A DNA stretch of 64,000 bases. It comes from Virgibacillus sp. MSP4-1. Lineage in GTDB: Bacteria > Bacillota > Bacilli > Bacillales > Alkalibacillaceae. Shown here one piece after another: positions 28,707-37,121 of this stretch (position 1 is its first letter; each line of letters opens with the position of its first letter). Both the position numbers and the translations under genes were made by a program. The notes below the pieces were generated by a model, which was not told the origin of the DNA, searched no databases, and saw only the letters and a list, made by a program, of their open reading frames with translations. The stretch spans positions 992,001 to 1,056,000 of the forward strand of contig NZ_CP048021.1 in assembly GCF_010092505.1 (NCBI RefSeq). Direction: 5' to 3'.

Positions 28707-28740
28707 AAAAAAACAAGCCCGCATTCAGGCTTGTTTTTTT
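28707..28740. terminator. Bidirectional terminator
   Basis: AACAAGCC / GGCTTGTT is flanked by A7 and T7, so it ends both the zinc-ribbon gene and the convergent lipoprotein gene. Confidence 0.88.
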
Positions 28741-28746
28741 ATTTGA

Positions 28747-29301
28747 CTATTGAAGTTCCGTTGCTAGATCAGCGCTACTGCTTAATCCTGCTGCTTCAAA
28801 GACTGGCGCAACTTTTTCGGTATAAGCTGCAATTTTATCCTCTGCTGCCTTAAAATCATGATTTCCGGACTCAATGGCAGATTTATAGGCTTCAAATGCA
28901 GCTTTTATATCTTTTACTGCTGACTGAAATGTATCAACTGTTTGTTTTGTAAGTTGATCAGCTTCAACAAGCTCGTAGGAGTCTAATTTACTGATGGCTT
29001 CATCTGCAGCTGTAATTGCGTCTTCTTTTAGTGTTTCAGCATCTATATCTTCACTGTCCAGGGCTGAAATATAATCATTCACCGCTGTATACTCAGCACG
29101 TATGGTGTTGGCAATCCCAACATGATTTTTTAGTAGTGCTCCAGTGTCATCTGCATTCTCTGTTGACTCAGATTCTTCAGCACTTTTCGTTTCCCCGGAG
29201 GCATTTGTATCTTCGGTTGATGAATCCTCCCCATTACTGCCGCATGCTGTCGCAACAGATAACACTAATACAAATATGAATACCATAAATAGTTTTTTCA
29301 T
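28747..29301 (-). CDS. Putative lipoprotein, acidic and helical
   Basis: The 184-residue protein has a signal peptide ending in the lipobox ATAC (Cys20) and a low-complexity Ser/Glu/Thr linker (residues 21-52). A charged helical domain follows that resembles cell-surface helical lipoproteins. Asp and Glu content is high, as in secreted proteins of salt-adapted bacteria. I do not recognise a family or function. ATG follows GGGGGAG. Confidence 0.72.
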   Translation of the reverse strand: MKKLFMVFIFVLVLSVATACGSNGEDSSTEDTNASGETKSAEESESTENADDTGALLKNHVGIANTIRAEYTAVNDYISALDSEDIDAETLKEDAITAADEAISKLDSYELVEADQLTKQTVDTFQSAVKDIKAAFEAYKSAIESGNHDFKAAEDKIAAYTEKVAPVFEAAGLSSSADLATELQ

Positions 29302-29475
29302 ATAGCTCTCCCCCTTTTAATATTCCATTTAGAAGTTTACGATTTAAAATTGTAAAAGTAAACAACTTGGTGAAATGTCCTACTAGGTACAAAAATTCGA
29401 ACAAATATAATTACTTATTACGGTGTATAAATATAAAGTGAAACCTCCATCAATGAGGGGTTTACAGTAATAAAT

Positions 29476-29511
29476 AAGGAACCGACCTGCACGGATCCAG
29501 GCCAGTTCCTT
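29476..29511 (-). terminator. Terminator of the thiazole operon
   Basis: AAGGAAC / GTTCCTT closes a partly paired 22-base interior and is followed by ATTTATT on the minus strand. Confidence 0.65.
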
Positions 29512-29570
29512 ACAAAACATTCTTATATTTTTCGACAAATTCAAACAAACGTTTGATTGAATTCAGCTAA

Positions 29571-30593
29571 TTACCCTAAATACCGGTGATAGACACTTTT
29601 TGCTTCATTTATATCCTTCGTACCATGAATTAACACTCGCCCATCCTTAAAAATAACCATTCGGTGCTGATCAATCAAAACGGATAGTAAAAAAGGATTA
29701 CGGGTTTGAATTTCCCCCTGTTCCCCCAAGATTCTTGATAACTCATCCAGATTGCGATCACCCTGGCTGGCAGGTCGAATTTGAACAGTATCCCGTCCGC
29801 ATAAAACAGCGGTTTTCGTCTGATTTTCATAGGAAAGGTTCGGATAGGCTGGCTTTTTACCGCAGGAGAGACAATTATCCTTCTTTAATTTATCTACCTT
29901 GATGGCTGTATGCTGATTATGCCATAGGTCAAAGGAGACCAGCTTCTTTCTCAAAGACTTATAATCTTCCACGAGTATTTTCAAAGCTTCCGTAACCTGA
30001 TAGGAAACAACCATATGGACAGCCGGGCTTATAATCCCTACAGTGTCACATGTCATCCCACCCATGGGGACATTTTCCAGTAAACAGTGAAGACAAGGGG
30101 TTTCTCCCGGCAATATGGTATAAGTAATCCCATAACTCCCTACACAGGCGCCATATATCCACGGAATTTGTGCTTTTTGAGAAATATCATTAATCATCAG
30201 TCGTATATCAAAATTATCCGTGGCATCCATAATCAGATGGATATCCTGTTCGACTAACTGCTCTAATTCTTCTGGAGAAGCATCCATGATATGCGCTTCT
30301 ATATCAACATCCGAATTAATTTTAGTCAATCGTCTTTTAGCTGCAACAGCTTTAGGCAATCGATCTTCAGCATCACTCTCGTCATAAAGCTGTTGCCTCT
30401 GTAAATTACTCCATTCCACATAATCCCGGTCAACAATGGTCAGTTTTCCTACACCTGCACGGACTAATGCTTCGGCACTGGCTGTACCAAGGGCTCCAGC
30501 ACCAATAACAAGAACATGCTTTTGTCGTATTTTTTCTTGACCGTCTTTTCCGATTGGTGCAAATATTTCATGTCGTGAATATCTTTCTGTCAC
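29571..30593 (-). CDS. thiF: ThiF/MoeB-family sulfur-carrier adenylyltransferase
   Basis: ThiF adenylates the C-terminal Gly of ThiS so sulfur can be loaded for thiazole synthesis. The 340 residues contain the nucleotide site [19 protein letters not shown], the acidic [17 protein letters not shown] loop, the DATDNFDIR motif and a zinc site of paired cysteines (CLHC, CLSCGKK). A rhodanese-like tail (to residue 340) follows the E1 domain. The GTG start (30593) overlaps the thiG stop codon, giving close coupling. It is last in the operon; thiD, which follows in B. subtilis, is absent. Confidence 0.93.
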   Translation of the reverse strand: MTERYSRHEIFAPIGKDGQEKIRQKHVLVIGAGALGTASAEALVRAGVGKLTIVDRDYVEWSNLQRQQLYDESDAEDRLPKAVAAKRRLTKINSDVDIEAHIMDASPEELEQLVEQDIHLIMDATDNFDIRLMINDISQKAQIPWIYGACVGSYGITYTILPGETPCLHCLLENVPMGGMTCDTVGIISPAVHMVVSYQVTEALKILVEDYKSLRKKLVSFDLWHNQHTAIKVDKLKKDNCLSCGKKPAYPNLSYENQTKTAVLCGRDTVQIRPASQGDRNLDELSRILGEQGEIQTRNPFLLSVLIDQHRMVIFKDGRVLIHGTKDINEAKSVYHRYLG

Positions 30594-31357
30594 CCAATAC
30601 TCATCCCTTCTGTTGGACTGCTTGCGGTTGCATAACGTTTCCTGGGGATTCGTCCTGCTTCATATCCCAAACGGCCCGCTTCTATTGCAAACTTCATTGC
30701 CCTGGCCATTTTCACAGGATGTTCAGCTCCTGAAACGGCTGTATTTAGCAGAACCCCATCAGCACCTAACTCCATAGCCATAGCTGCATCTTTAGGACTT
30801 CCAATCCCTGCATCGACAATGACGGGCACATTTGCTTTTTCAATGATAAAGCTTAAATTCAAAGGATTGATAATTCCCTGGCCAGAACCTATTGGAGATG
30901 CTCCTGGCATAATGGCATGACAGCCCAGTTCTTCCAACCGGCTGGCTAACATGACATCATCCGAGGTGTAAGGCAGGACGATAAATCCATCATTCAGGAG
31001 CTCTTCAGATGCTTTTAATGTTTCAACAGGGTCCGGTAACAGTGTCTTTTCATCCCCGATCACTTCTACCTTAATCATATCACATAACCCGCTCGCTTTG
31101 GCCAATTTCGCAGTACGGACTGCCTCTTCTGCTGTTTTTGCACCCGCTGTATTTGGGAGAAGACTGTATTTTTCCACATCAATTTTTTCCAGAAAGTCCG
31201 GCTGATCAGGCTTAAAGATATTCATTCTTCTGACTGAAAATGTAAGGGTCTCTGTTTCCGACACATTTACGGCTTCCTTTTGGGTTTCAAAATCAGGATA
31301 TTTACCCGTTCCTAATAGCAATCTCGATGAAAATTCATAAGGACCAATTTTTAACAT
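30590..31357 (-). CDS. thiG: Thiazole synthase
   Basis: ThiG condenses 1-deoxyxylulose 5-phosphate, dehydroglycine and ThiS-bound sulfur into the thiazole phosphate. The 255-residue TIM barrel has the ThiG marks [19 protein letters not shown]-like [22 protein letters not shown] and [23 protein letters not shown]. The imine-forming lysine should be in the first third ([16 protein letters not shown]). ATG at 31357 is after GGAGGTGG, which itself contains the thiS stop codon. Confidence 0.95.
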   Translation of the reverse strand: MLKIGPYEFSSRLLLGTGKYPDFETQKEAVNVSETETLTFSVRRMNIFKPDQPDFLEKIDVEKYSLLPNTAGAKTAEEAVRTAKLAKASGLCDMIKVEVIGDEKTLLPDPVETLKASEELLNDGFIVLPYTSDDVMLASRLEELGCHAIMPGASPIGSGQGIINPLNLSFIIEKANVPVIVDAGIGSPKDAAMAMELGADGVLLNTAVSGAEHPVKMARAMKFAIEAGRLGYEAGRIPRKRYATASSPTEGMSIG

Positions 31358-31358
31358 T

Positions 31359-31559
31359 TTAACCACCTCCGACAAAATGTACAAGTTCAAGTTTATCCCC
31401 ATCAGACAGGGACTGATGTTGATTGTCTTTTTCCAGAATATTTCCGTTCAGTTCCACAACGACGACCTTGTCACCAAGCTTAAGATAACTTAACAAACTT
31501 GAAACTGAATCCATTTCAGACGGAATCTCCATATAATTACCATTGATGAGTAATTGCAT
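31359..31559 (-). CDS. thiS: Sulfur carrier protein ThiS
   Basis: The 66-residue ubiquitin-like protein ends in GGG, the C-terminal Gly-Gly needed for adenylation by ThiF and thiocarboxylation. Its middle ([15 protein letters not shown]) matches ThiS. It lies between thiO and thiG. The distance from thiO is 12 bases and GGAGG is present. Confidence 0.93.
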   Translation of the reverse strand: MQLLINGNYMEIPSEMDSVSSLLSYLKLGDKVVVVELNGNILEKDNQHQSLSDGDKLELVHFVGGG

Positions 31560-31571
31560 AGGTAAGCCTCC

Positions 31572-32696
31572 TTACTTAACTTGCCGGGTTAATCTGTCAA
31601 TCCGAAATGACTCCACATCCGTAATGGTTTTCTTCCCCTCAATTAAATCTGTCATAATCATTCCGGTAATAGGAGAGAGTAAAATTCCATTTCGGAAATG
31701 TCCATTAGCAATGAATAAATGTGACCACTCAGGATGCTCTCCTAAATATGGAAGTCCATCCAATGATTGAGGTCGTGTACCTGCCCAAGCTTCCTCCCAT
31801 TCTGCTTCTTTAATGGCTGGTAAAATGAATTTTGCATCCTCCATTAGTTGGGTAATCCCTTCTACAGATACCGACCTGCTGAATGAGTATGGTTTTACCG
31901 TAGCACCAATGATCAGCCGGCCACTTGTCTTCGGAACAATATAACAGGAAGAACTAAAAATCGTATGTGTAAGCAATGGTTTATTTGTCAAAACGGAAAA
32001 ACTTTCTCCCTTAACTGGATAGCCTTTTAAATCCAAACCTGACCCCTGGATAAGCTGTGTCGTCCAGGCACCAGCAGTAACAACAACCGAATGACTGTAA
32101 AAGTCCCCTTCATTAGTTGAAACTCCAATTACCCGATTTCCTTCTCTCAGGAAGCCTTTAACTTCACAATATTCTCTTGAATCTGTCCCTAAAGCAGCAG
32201 CGGCTTTAAGCAATCCCATCGTGAAATCAGGAGCAGATACCTGCCCACCGCCTTCAATGTACATGGCTCCATTACAACTACTCGATAGCAGCGGTTCCTT
32301 TTTTATGACCTCTTCAGGTGTAAGCCAATCAACCTGTTCACCTAAATGCTGTTGAGATTCAATAATTTTCAGAAATTTTCCTCTCTCTTCATTTGAAAAC
32401 GCTATTTTTAACATCCCATTTTTTCTAAAACCGATATCAATTCCGGTTAAATCTTTAATTTCTACAGCTAACTCAGGAAATTGTTTACGACTTTTACATG
32501 CCAAATGAAACATAGGACTATCAGGGTCCAATTCAACTTGAGCTCCAATCATTCCGGCTGCTGCTGAGGAGGCTTTCCCTCCCAATTGATCTTTTTCCAA
32601 AACTAATACCTTGTACCCCTTTTTCGACAGTTGAAAAGCTGTGGATCCTCCCATCACTCCTCCACCAATCACAATGGCATCATATTTCTTCACCAT
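31572..32696 (-). CDS. thiO: Glycine oxidase ThiO
   Basis: ThiO oxidises glycine to dehydroglycine for thiazole formation, releasing peroxide. The 374-residue FAD enzyme begins with DAIVIGGGVMGGSTAFQLSKKG and has the second FAD motif EKDQLGGKASSAAAGM. GMIGAQVELDPDSPMFHLA belongs to the active-site region. It overlaps tenI by 7 bases. B. subtilis uses the same gene order (tenA-tenI-goxB-thiS-thiG-thiF). Confidence 0.93.
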   Translation of the reverse strand: MVKKYDAIVIGGGVMGGSTAFQLSKKGYKVLVLEKDQLGGKASSAAAGMIGAQVELDPDSPMFHLACKSRKQFPELAVEIKDLTGIDIGFRKNGMLKIAFSNEERGKFLKIIESQQHLGEQVDWLTPEEVIKKEPLLSSSCNGAMYIEGGGQVSAPDFTMGLLKAAAALGTDSREYCEVKGFLREGNRVIGVSTNEGDFYSHSVVVTAGAWTTQLIQGSGLDLKGYPVKGESFSVLTNKPLLTHTIFSSSCYIVPKTSGRLIIGATVKPYSFSRSVSVEGITQLMEDAKFILPAIKEAEWEEAWAGTRPQSLDGLPYLGEHPEWSHLFIANGHFRNGILLSPITGMIMTDLIEGKKTITDVESFRIDRLTRQVK

Positions 32697-33313
32697 ATCC
32701 CCCCTGTTCTATTCAATAATTGAAACATTTGTTTAGCTACCTGATATGGATCTGCAGCCTCAAAAAAACCCGACATAACAGCGATGCCTCTGGCACCTGC
32801 CCGTTTAATATCCTGGAGATTTTCCACATTCACTCCCCCTATAGCTATAACCGGAATTTGAACAAGTCTGCAGACCTCCCTTAGCTGGTCCAGTCCTTTA
32901 GGTGGCAGGCCCGGCTTTGATTTTGTCGGAAACACATGACCATAGAAAAGGTAATCGGCTCCCTCCTGTTCCGCTGTGAATGCTTCGTCCGGTAAATGAC
33001 AGGAATATCCCGCTCTTAAGCCAGGAAACTGTTTTTTTAAAAGTCGGATCGGAAGGGAGTGACCGGCAAGGTGCACACCATTTACTTTGCACGCCGAGGC
33101 CACATCCGCACGGTCGTTGATGATGATTTTAGATAAAGGAACCTCATTATCTGCTAATTTCTCGACAATATGATAGATTTCCATTGCTGACCTGGACTTT
33201 TCACGAATATGTATCGCATCTACAAATGGATGAATCGTTGTTGCGATGGCTGTAAGTTTTTCAATAGACTGTTTTCCGGTTGAAATCGCATGTATTTCAT
33301 TACGTGTACCCAT
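32690..33313 (-). CDS. tenI: Thiazole tautomerase TenI
   Basis: The 207-residue TIM barrel resembles thiamine phosphate synthase, but in Bacilli the tenI position codes for the tautomerase that aromatises the thiazole product. Marks include IHIREKSRSAMEIYH, IIINDRADVASACKVNGVHLAGHSLP and GADYLFYGHVFPTKSKPGLPPKGL. A conserved His (GVHLAGH) is consistent with tautomerase activity. ATG (33313) and GTG (33316) are alternative starts; both are near GGGGATCG. Confidence 0.85.
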   Translation of the reverse strand: MGTRNEIHAISTGKQSIEKLTAIATTIHPFVDAIHIREKSRSAMEIYHIVEKLADNEVPLSKIIINDRADVASACKVNGVHLAGHSLPIRLLKKQFPGLRAGYSCHLPDEAFTAEQEGADYLFYGHVFPTKSKPGLPPKGLDQLREVCRLVQIPVIAIGGVNVENLQDIKRAGARGIAVMSGFFEAADPYQVAKQMFQLLNRTGGIW

Positions 33314-33354
33314 CACTCGATCCCCATCCTGGTTATCCTATTTTATGATTTTCC

Positions 33355-34041
33355 TTATAGATTAGAAGACACACTTGCTTGTAGTGGCCATTTCTCCTGA
33401 TTGTAAGCCATTTCCCAAAATGAATACTCATAGGCACTGCTAATCACAAAATGCTGTTTCATTCGTTCACGATCTTCCTTTCTGCATTGGTCAGCAATGG
33501 TATTCAGACGATCAATTTGTTCATCCACTAATCCCTTAAACCATTCACCGCCATAGGCTTCAATCCATTTTTGATAAACCGGTTCGTCAGGGTTATGGTC
33601 TTTTAGCGTTTCTCCCACTTCAAAGTAAAGCCAGTAGCATGGAAGGATGACAGCAATCACATCACCCAGCTGCCCACTATAGGCAGCTCGATAAAGATGG
33701 GATGTATAGGCGTAAGCGGTTGGGGAAGGAATAAATTGCTTCTGGTCCTCCTCTGTAATATTTAATAATTCACTAAATGTACGATGCAATTCCATCTCCG
33801 CTTCATAGGTTCCACTGGCGTGATTGGCCATACGATTCGTGGTAAATAAATCGGCTGCTTTCGCGGCTCCGAGCGATTGAATCTTCGCAAAATGGGATAG
33901 ATAATACGAATCCTGCATGACATAATAACGAAACCTTTCCAGTGGCAGACTCCCATCCCCAATTCCTTTTACAAATGGATGTTCAAAGCTTGCCTGCCAG
34001 TAATGGTCGGCTTCCTGTCTTACTTCCTCTGAAAACTTCAT
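33355..34041 (-). CDS. tenA: Thiaminase II TenA
   Basis: TenA hydrolyses aminopyrimidines formed from degraded thiamine, salvaging hydroxymethylpyrimidine. The 228-residue helical protein has FVKGIGDGSLPLERFRYYVMQDSYYLSHFAK, PCYWLYFEVGETLK and the catalytic Cys within PCYW. ATG at 34041 follows GGAGAGGAG. The much longer upstream frame (to 34128) runs through the riboswitch terminator and is not real coding. It is first in the TPP-controlled operon. Confidence 0.93.
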   Translation of the reverse strand: MKFSEEVRQEADHYWQASFEHPFVKGIGDGSLPLERFRYYVMQDSYYLSHFAKIQSLGAAKAADLFTTNRMANHASGTYEAEMELHRTFSELLNITEEDQKQFIPSPTAYAYTSHLYRAAYSGQLGDVIAVILPCYWLYFEVGETLKDHNPDEPVYQKWIEAYGGEWFKGLVDEQIDRLNTIADQCRKEDRERMKQHFVISSAYEYSFWEMAYNQEKWPLQASVSSNL

Positions 34042-34077
34042 ACGAAAAATCTCCTCTCCAAATAAATATTTAACCAA

Positions 34078-34117
34078 TAAAAAACCACTTCCCTTACCTC
34101 GCGTAAAGAAAGTGGTT
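34078..34117 (-). terminator. TPP-responsive terminator (expression platform)
   Basis: In the RNA, AACCACTT pairs with AAGTGGTT (34117-34110 with 34090-34083) and is followed by TTTTT. The 5' arm, CCACTTTC at 34115-34108, can instead pair with GAAAGTGG of the aptamer's 3' arm. This gives a mutually exclusive antiterminator. Confidence 0.82.
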
Positions 34118-34145
34118 GTTGTATACACTTATGGATATATACAGC

Positions 34146-34243
34146 TCTCCACTTTCCTACGCCAGTATAAACTGGATCAGGTTCCAAGGGTCTTAAAGTC
34201 CATACTTTAATCTCAGCCTTTTGAAGGCTCCCCTAGTGGTTCG
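34146..34243 (-). ncRNA. TPP riboswitch (THI element)
   Basis: Reading the minus strand, the conserved blocks are ACTAGGGGAGCC, GGCTGAGA, ACCCTTGGAACCTGATC and GCGTAGGAA. The CCACT/AGTGG pair closes P1. It lies directly upstream of tenA. Thiamine pyrophosphate binding should stabilise P1 and permit the downstream terminator, turning off the thiazole operon. Confidence 0.95.
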
Positions 34244-34309
34244 TAAAACTATTTATTTTATATTATCGTAACCATGGTCTGCCAAATTGTCAACATCATT
34301 CAAAAAATT

Positions 34310-35035
34310 TTACAGACTAAAATGCTCCAGACTTTGATCAACGATATCCTGATTGATTCCGATATAACGGAGGGTAATCTCAGGAGAGGAGTGATTAAAA
34401 ATATCCTGAAGCAAAGCAACATTCCTGTTCATGGTGTAATGCCAAAAACCAAACGTTTTACGCAGACTGTGGGTTCCAAAATTTTGTATTCCCACTGTTT
34501 TCGCTGCTTGATTTAATACTTTATAGGCCTGAACCCGTTGCAGAGGTAAGTCAGTTTTATGGGATGGAAAGAGATAGGCGTCATCCTTCTTGTCACGGAT
34601 ATAATCAGTAATAATGCTCCGTAATTCAGCATTTAATAAAAAACGCTTATTTTTTCTTGTTTTCGTTTCTTTAAGCATTATATGGGTTTGATTTCTGACG
34701 TCTCTTACCTGAAGTGGCAGCAGGTCACTGATTCGAAGTCCGGTATTAATTCCCATAACGAATAAAAAGTAGTTTCGCTCTGAAGTTTTTCTTAACTCCC
34801 GTTTCATTTCCTCAATTAACAGACGGTCCCGAATAGGCTCCACTGTCTGCATTCCCTTACTTATGATGGCATGGAAATCAGATTTAATATTTTCTATTCT
34901 TTTAGGATTCCGTTGTTTGGATTGATTTAATCTATCTATCTTTCTATTTAATTCATATTCGCCGTACTTGTTGACTAAATACATATATTCTCCATCTGTT
35001 AAATAAACGTGTTCTGCATAAGGTTTTTTATTCAC
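34310..35035 (-). CDS. Tyrosine recombinase/integrase with phage-replisome-like N-terminal segment
   Basis: The catalytic domain (about residues 75-241) shows Arg in GLRISDLL, Lys in TRKNKRFLL, HSLRKTFG (His-x-x-Arg), the second His in FNHSSPE and the nucleophile Tyr in LRYIGI. The first 60 residues (VYLTDGEYMYLVNKYGEYE...YNP-free IKSDFHAII) look unlike the usual SAM-like core-binding domain. They resemble the C-terminal tail of phage replication-initiation proteins (YxxLxxKYGxxxxxxxIxxLNxYK...YKSDYxAIL). GTG at 35035 follows GGGGGGTG; an ATG at 35050 lacks a site. It stands alone with no recognisable att sites. Confidence 0.82.
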   Translation of the reverse strand: MNKKPYAEHVYLTDGEYMYLVNKYGEYELNRKIDRLNQSKQRNPKRIENIKSDFHAIISKGMQTVEPIRDRLLIEEMKRELRKTSERNYFLFVMGINTGLRISDLLPLQVRDVRNQTHIMLKETKTRKNKRFLLNAELRSIITDYIRDKKDDAYLFPSHKTDLPLQRVQAYKVLNQAAKTVGIQNFGTHSLRKTFGFWHYTMNRNVALLQDIFNHSSPEITLRYIGINQDIVDQSLEHFSL

Positions 35036-35050
35036 ATCAACACCCCCCAT

Positions 35051-35341
35051 TTTATGTAAGTTGTCTGTGGAAATGAACCGGAGTCTGACGCCCTGTCCCC
35101 CATCTCATTTAGCGAGAATGGCCCTTAAATTATTGCCATGGTTTTACAAATATAATGTTTTTTATTCATTATCCACCTTTAATTACCAGTAAATTCATGA
35201 ACGAACCTATTCAATATGTATTATACCATATAATTCAATTTTATGCTTAATCATTTAAACAGTTATTATATAAAGCTTTCATTGAGTTTTCATAATGAAA
35301 CATAATAAGAACTTTGTTTCATTACAATTTATGCATCTTAT
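35051..35341. other. AT-rich non-coding stretch upstream of the recombinase
   Basis: About 290 bases hold no frame with a ribosome site and no clear repeat. The recombinase promoter must be inside. Nothing else is recognised. Confidence 0.4.
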
Positions 35342-35379
35342 AAAAAAAGACTTAACATATTTTACTGATATGTTAAGTC
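35342..35379 (-). terminator. Terminator after the small membrane protein gene
   Basis: GACTTAACATAT / ATATGTTAAGTC with an 7-base loop is followed by TTTTTTT on the minus strand. Confidence 0.85.
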
Positions 35380-35391
35380 CTTTGTTACTCT

Positions 35392-35697
35392 TTACTGTCG
35401 AACCATTTTTCTGGAAGATGTTTTGTAATAATAAACAAAACTAGTGATGATTGTTATTAATGCCGTTCCGCCGGTGATGTAAACTCCGTCCCAATAATGA
35501 GAACGACCTGTTAATATCCAAACATTATAAGGAATATAGATAAACGAAGATATAATCAAAATAACCCAAAACAGTGAGAGAGCTTTATGTTTCACCGCTT
35601 TTAAAACAGTATCATCCTCGGCAAAAGTAATCATTGACAGTCTCTTCAAAGCGATCAATAACACAAAAACAGCAATTAGTAGTGTTAATATGTTCAT
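35392..35697 (-). CDS. Small membrane protein
   Basis: This 101-residue protein has three hydrophobic segments (residues 2-18, 39-60 and 70-90) separated by short charged loops, and ends in KTSSRKMVRQ. I do not recognise the family. ATG at 35697 is after AGAGGGA at 6 bases; an in-frame ATG 57 bases upstream lacks a site. It follows the DUF4440-like gene, probably in one transcript. Confidence 0.62.
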   Translation of the reverse strand: MNILTLLIAVFVLLIALKRLSMITFAEDDTVLKAVKHKALSLFWVILIISSFIYIPYNVWILTGRSHYWDGVYITGGTALITIITSFVYYYKTSSRKMVRQ

Positions 35698-35750
35698 ATG
35701 AATCCCTCTTGAAGTGGTGGTGAGTCTATCTGTTTTATGCAGGACATGTT

Positions 35751-36152
35751 TCACACACCTTCTCTATTTGAGTTTGTTATATCATCTGTTTCCATATCTG
35801 TATTCGTTCCCTGATGAAAATAAAGCCGCCATCTGCCATTAATCTGTTTCCAAATAGAACTTCTTAACGTATTTCGCTTCCTGGTATGATCCCTGATATA
35901 ATAAGTGGATAATACCACATCGGCAGCCAATGGATAGATTTCATAGTTATATTTGGTCATTTCTGTTAGAGCAACACCACTTTCAAGACATTCTTTTTTA
36001 CCAAACATCCTGCCTGAACTGCCGATTTCAAAAAAATCATCTGCAAGTATTCGGTCTAATTGGTGCCTGTTATTTCGGACTTCCAAATTTATATGTTTTT
36101 GTTCTAACGCTTTGAGTTGCTGTTTAAGATCTTTACTCCTTGAATGATCCAT
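35751..36152 (-). CDS. NTF2-like protein (DUF4440 type)
   Basis: The 133-residue protein shows the SnoaL/DUF4440 pattern, with an N-terminal helix, then LDRILADDFFEIGSSGRMFGKKECLE, beta strands through YEIYPLAADVVLSTYY and the WKQINGRWRLYFHQGT ending. Such proteins form cone-like pockets and often bind small molecules; the ligand is unknown. ATG at 36152 follows TTGAGGTG at 9 bases. Confidence 0.72.
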   Translation of the reverse strand: MDHSRSKDLKQQLKALEQKHINLEVRNNRHQLDRILADDFFEIGSSGRMFGKKECLESGVALTEMTKYNYEIYPLAADVVLSTYYIRDHTRKRNTLRSSIWKQINGRWRLYFHQGTNTDMETDDITNSNREGV

Positions 36153-36175
36153 TTTATTATGCACCTCAATTAACA

Positions 36176-36355
36176 CTAATCACCAGATGAAAAGAAGCTC
36201 ATTTTAATCTGAGATTTTGTCTTTTCTTCTGCTTTTTCCTCTTCTAAACTTTTTGGATGTTTATTCCTGGGTGGTCTTTTGTTTGCTTTATATTTTCTCC
36301 ATGCGATGAATGCAAAAAGGAAAAGAAGAAAGGAAATATATATAAATGTCTGCAT
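36176..36355 (-). CDS. 59-residue single-pass membrane protein
   Basis: ATG at 36355 is 4 bases after GGGGGAT. The frame reads MQTFIYISFLLFLFAFIAW at the N-terminus, a clear transmembrane helix, then a Lys-rich and Glu-rich tail with RKYKANKRPPRNKHPK and EEEKAEEKTKSQ. It ends at TAG 36176-36178, 23 bases before the DUF4440-type ATG. It is too short for most gene callers. No family is recognised; the charge pattern suggests a membrane anchor with a cytoplasmic tail. Confidence 0.65.
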   Translation of the reverse strand: MQTFIYISFLLFLFAFIAWRKYKANKRPPRNKHPKSLEEEKAEEKTKSQIKMSFFSSGD

Positions 36356-36417
36356 TACAATCCCCCTTTTCTGAGTAAAGTAATTTTTTCAATGTATGAA
36401 CACATCTGTGGTTTAAA

Positions 36418-36918
36418 CTACGCCAGTATCTTTGCCATATTATATTCATCAAAAAATTGTCCATCAATATAAAGTGAATCCTGCTTCGTTCCTTCTCTTA
36501 TAAATCCCAATTTTTTATATAACGCAATGGCTGAATCGTTTTTACTTACGACCGTTAATTCCAGCCGGTGAAGTTTATTTTCAACCGCCCACGTCTCCAG
36601 TTCTTCAAGTAATTGAGTACCTAATCCCTTTCCCTGATGTATGGATAACATGCCTATTACCAAATGGACAGAATGCTGATTTCTGGGTGAACTTCCCCCT
36701 ATAGCCATGGCATAGCCTGCTAAAGTGCCGTTGAATTCTGCCACTAAAACCGTAGAATTGTCAGCATTTAAAATACCATTAATCATTTCCTTCTGTTTAG
36801 CCAGACTCGTCTTTCTTTCCCCAGCTCCATACAGCATATAAGGGGATTCTGCCTCCACTGCTCTGATTAGATCCATAAATGGTTCGGCGTCAGTATAACG
36901 AATGGTTCTTATATACAT
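36418..36918 (-). CDS. GNAT-family N-acetyltransferase
   Basis: The 166-residue protein has the GNAT acetyl-CoA motif IGMLSIHQGKGLGTQLLEELETWA and the following VVSKNDSAIALYKKLGFIREG. It resembles YhhY/RimJ-like acetyltransferases with the FDEYNMAKIL ending. The target is unknown. Start ATG follows AGGAGA at 7 bases. Confidence 0.8.
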   Translation of the reverse strand: MYIRTIRYTDAEPFMDLIRAVEAESPYMLYGAGERKTSLAKQKEMINGILNADNSTVLVAEFNGTLAGYAMAIGGSSPRNQHSVHLVIGMLSIHQGKGLGTQLLEELETWAVENKLHRLELTVVSKNDSAIALYKKLGFIREGTKQDSLYIDGQFFDEYNMAKILA

Positions 36919-36936
36919 GGTTCTGTCTCCTATCTA

Positions 36937-37119
36937 TCAATCATCTAAATCATGATCCAAAAAGGACGATTTCATCTTTGCTTGCGTGCTTTCATTGCTT
37001 TCTTCCTGTTTTTCCAGAAGTCTGACTAATCTGGAACTGTCAACACCATTACGTACAGCTGCTGATACAACTGCATATAGAATAAACAAAGATAAGATAT
37101 AAATAGCTATTCCCGCCAT
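36937..37119 (-). CDS. 60-residue membrane protein downstream of eutH
   Basis: One transmembrane helix (residues 3-22) is followed by a hydrophilic tail with KQEESNESTQAK and an acidic end (DHDLDD). It starts 2 bases after the EutH-type gene, and its ribosome site AAAGGAGA lies inside that gene, so the two are translationally coupled. This suggests a small partner of the transporter; no family is recognised. Confidence 0.65.
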   Translation of the reverse strand: MAGIAIYILSLFILYAVVSAAVRNGVDSSRLVRLLEKQEESNESTQAKMKSSFLDHDLDD

Positions 37120-37121
37120 AT

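Noticed and set aside
33355-34128. Long tenA start at 34128
   Set aside because: The extra N-terminus is the translation of the riboswitch terminator stem and lacks a ribosome site.
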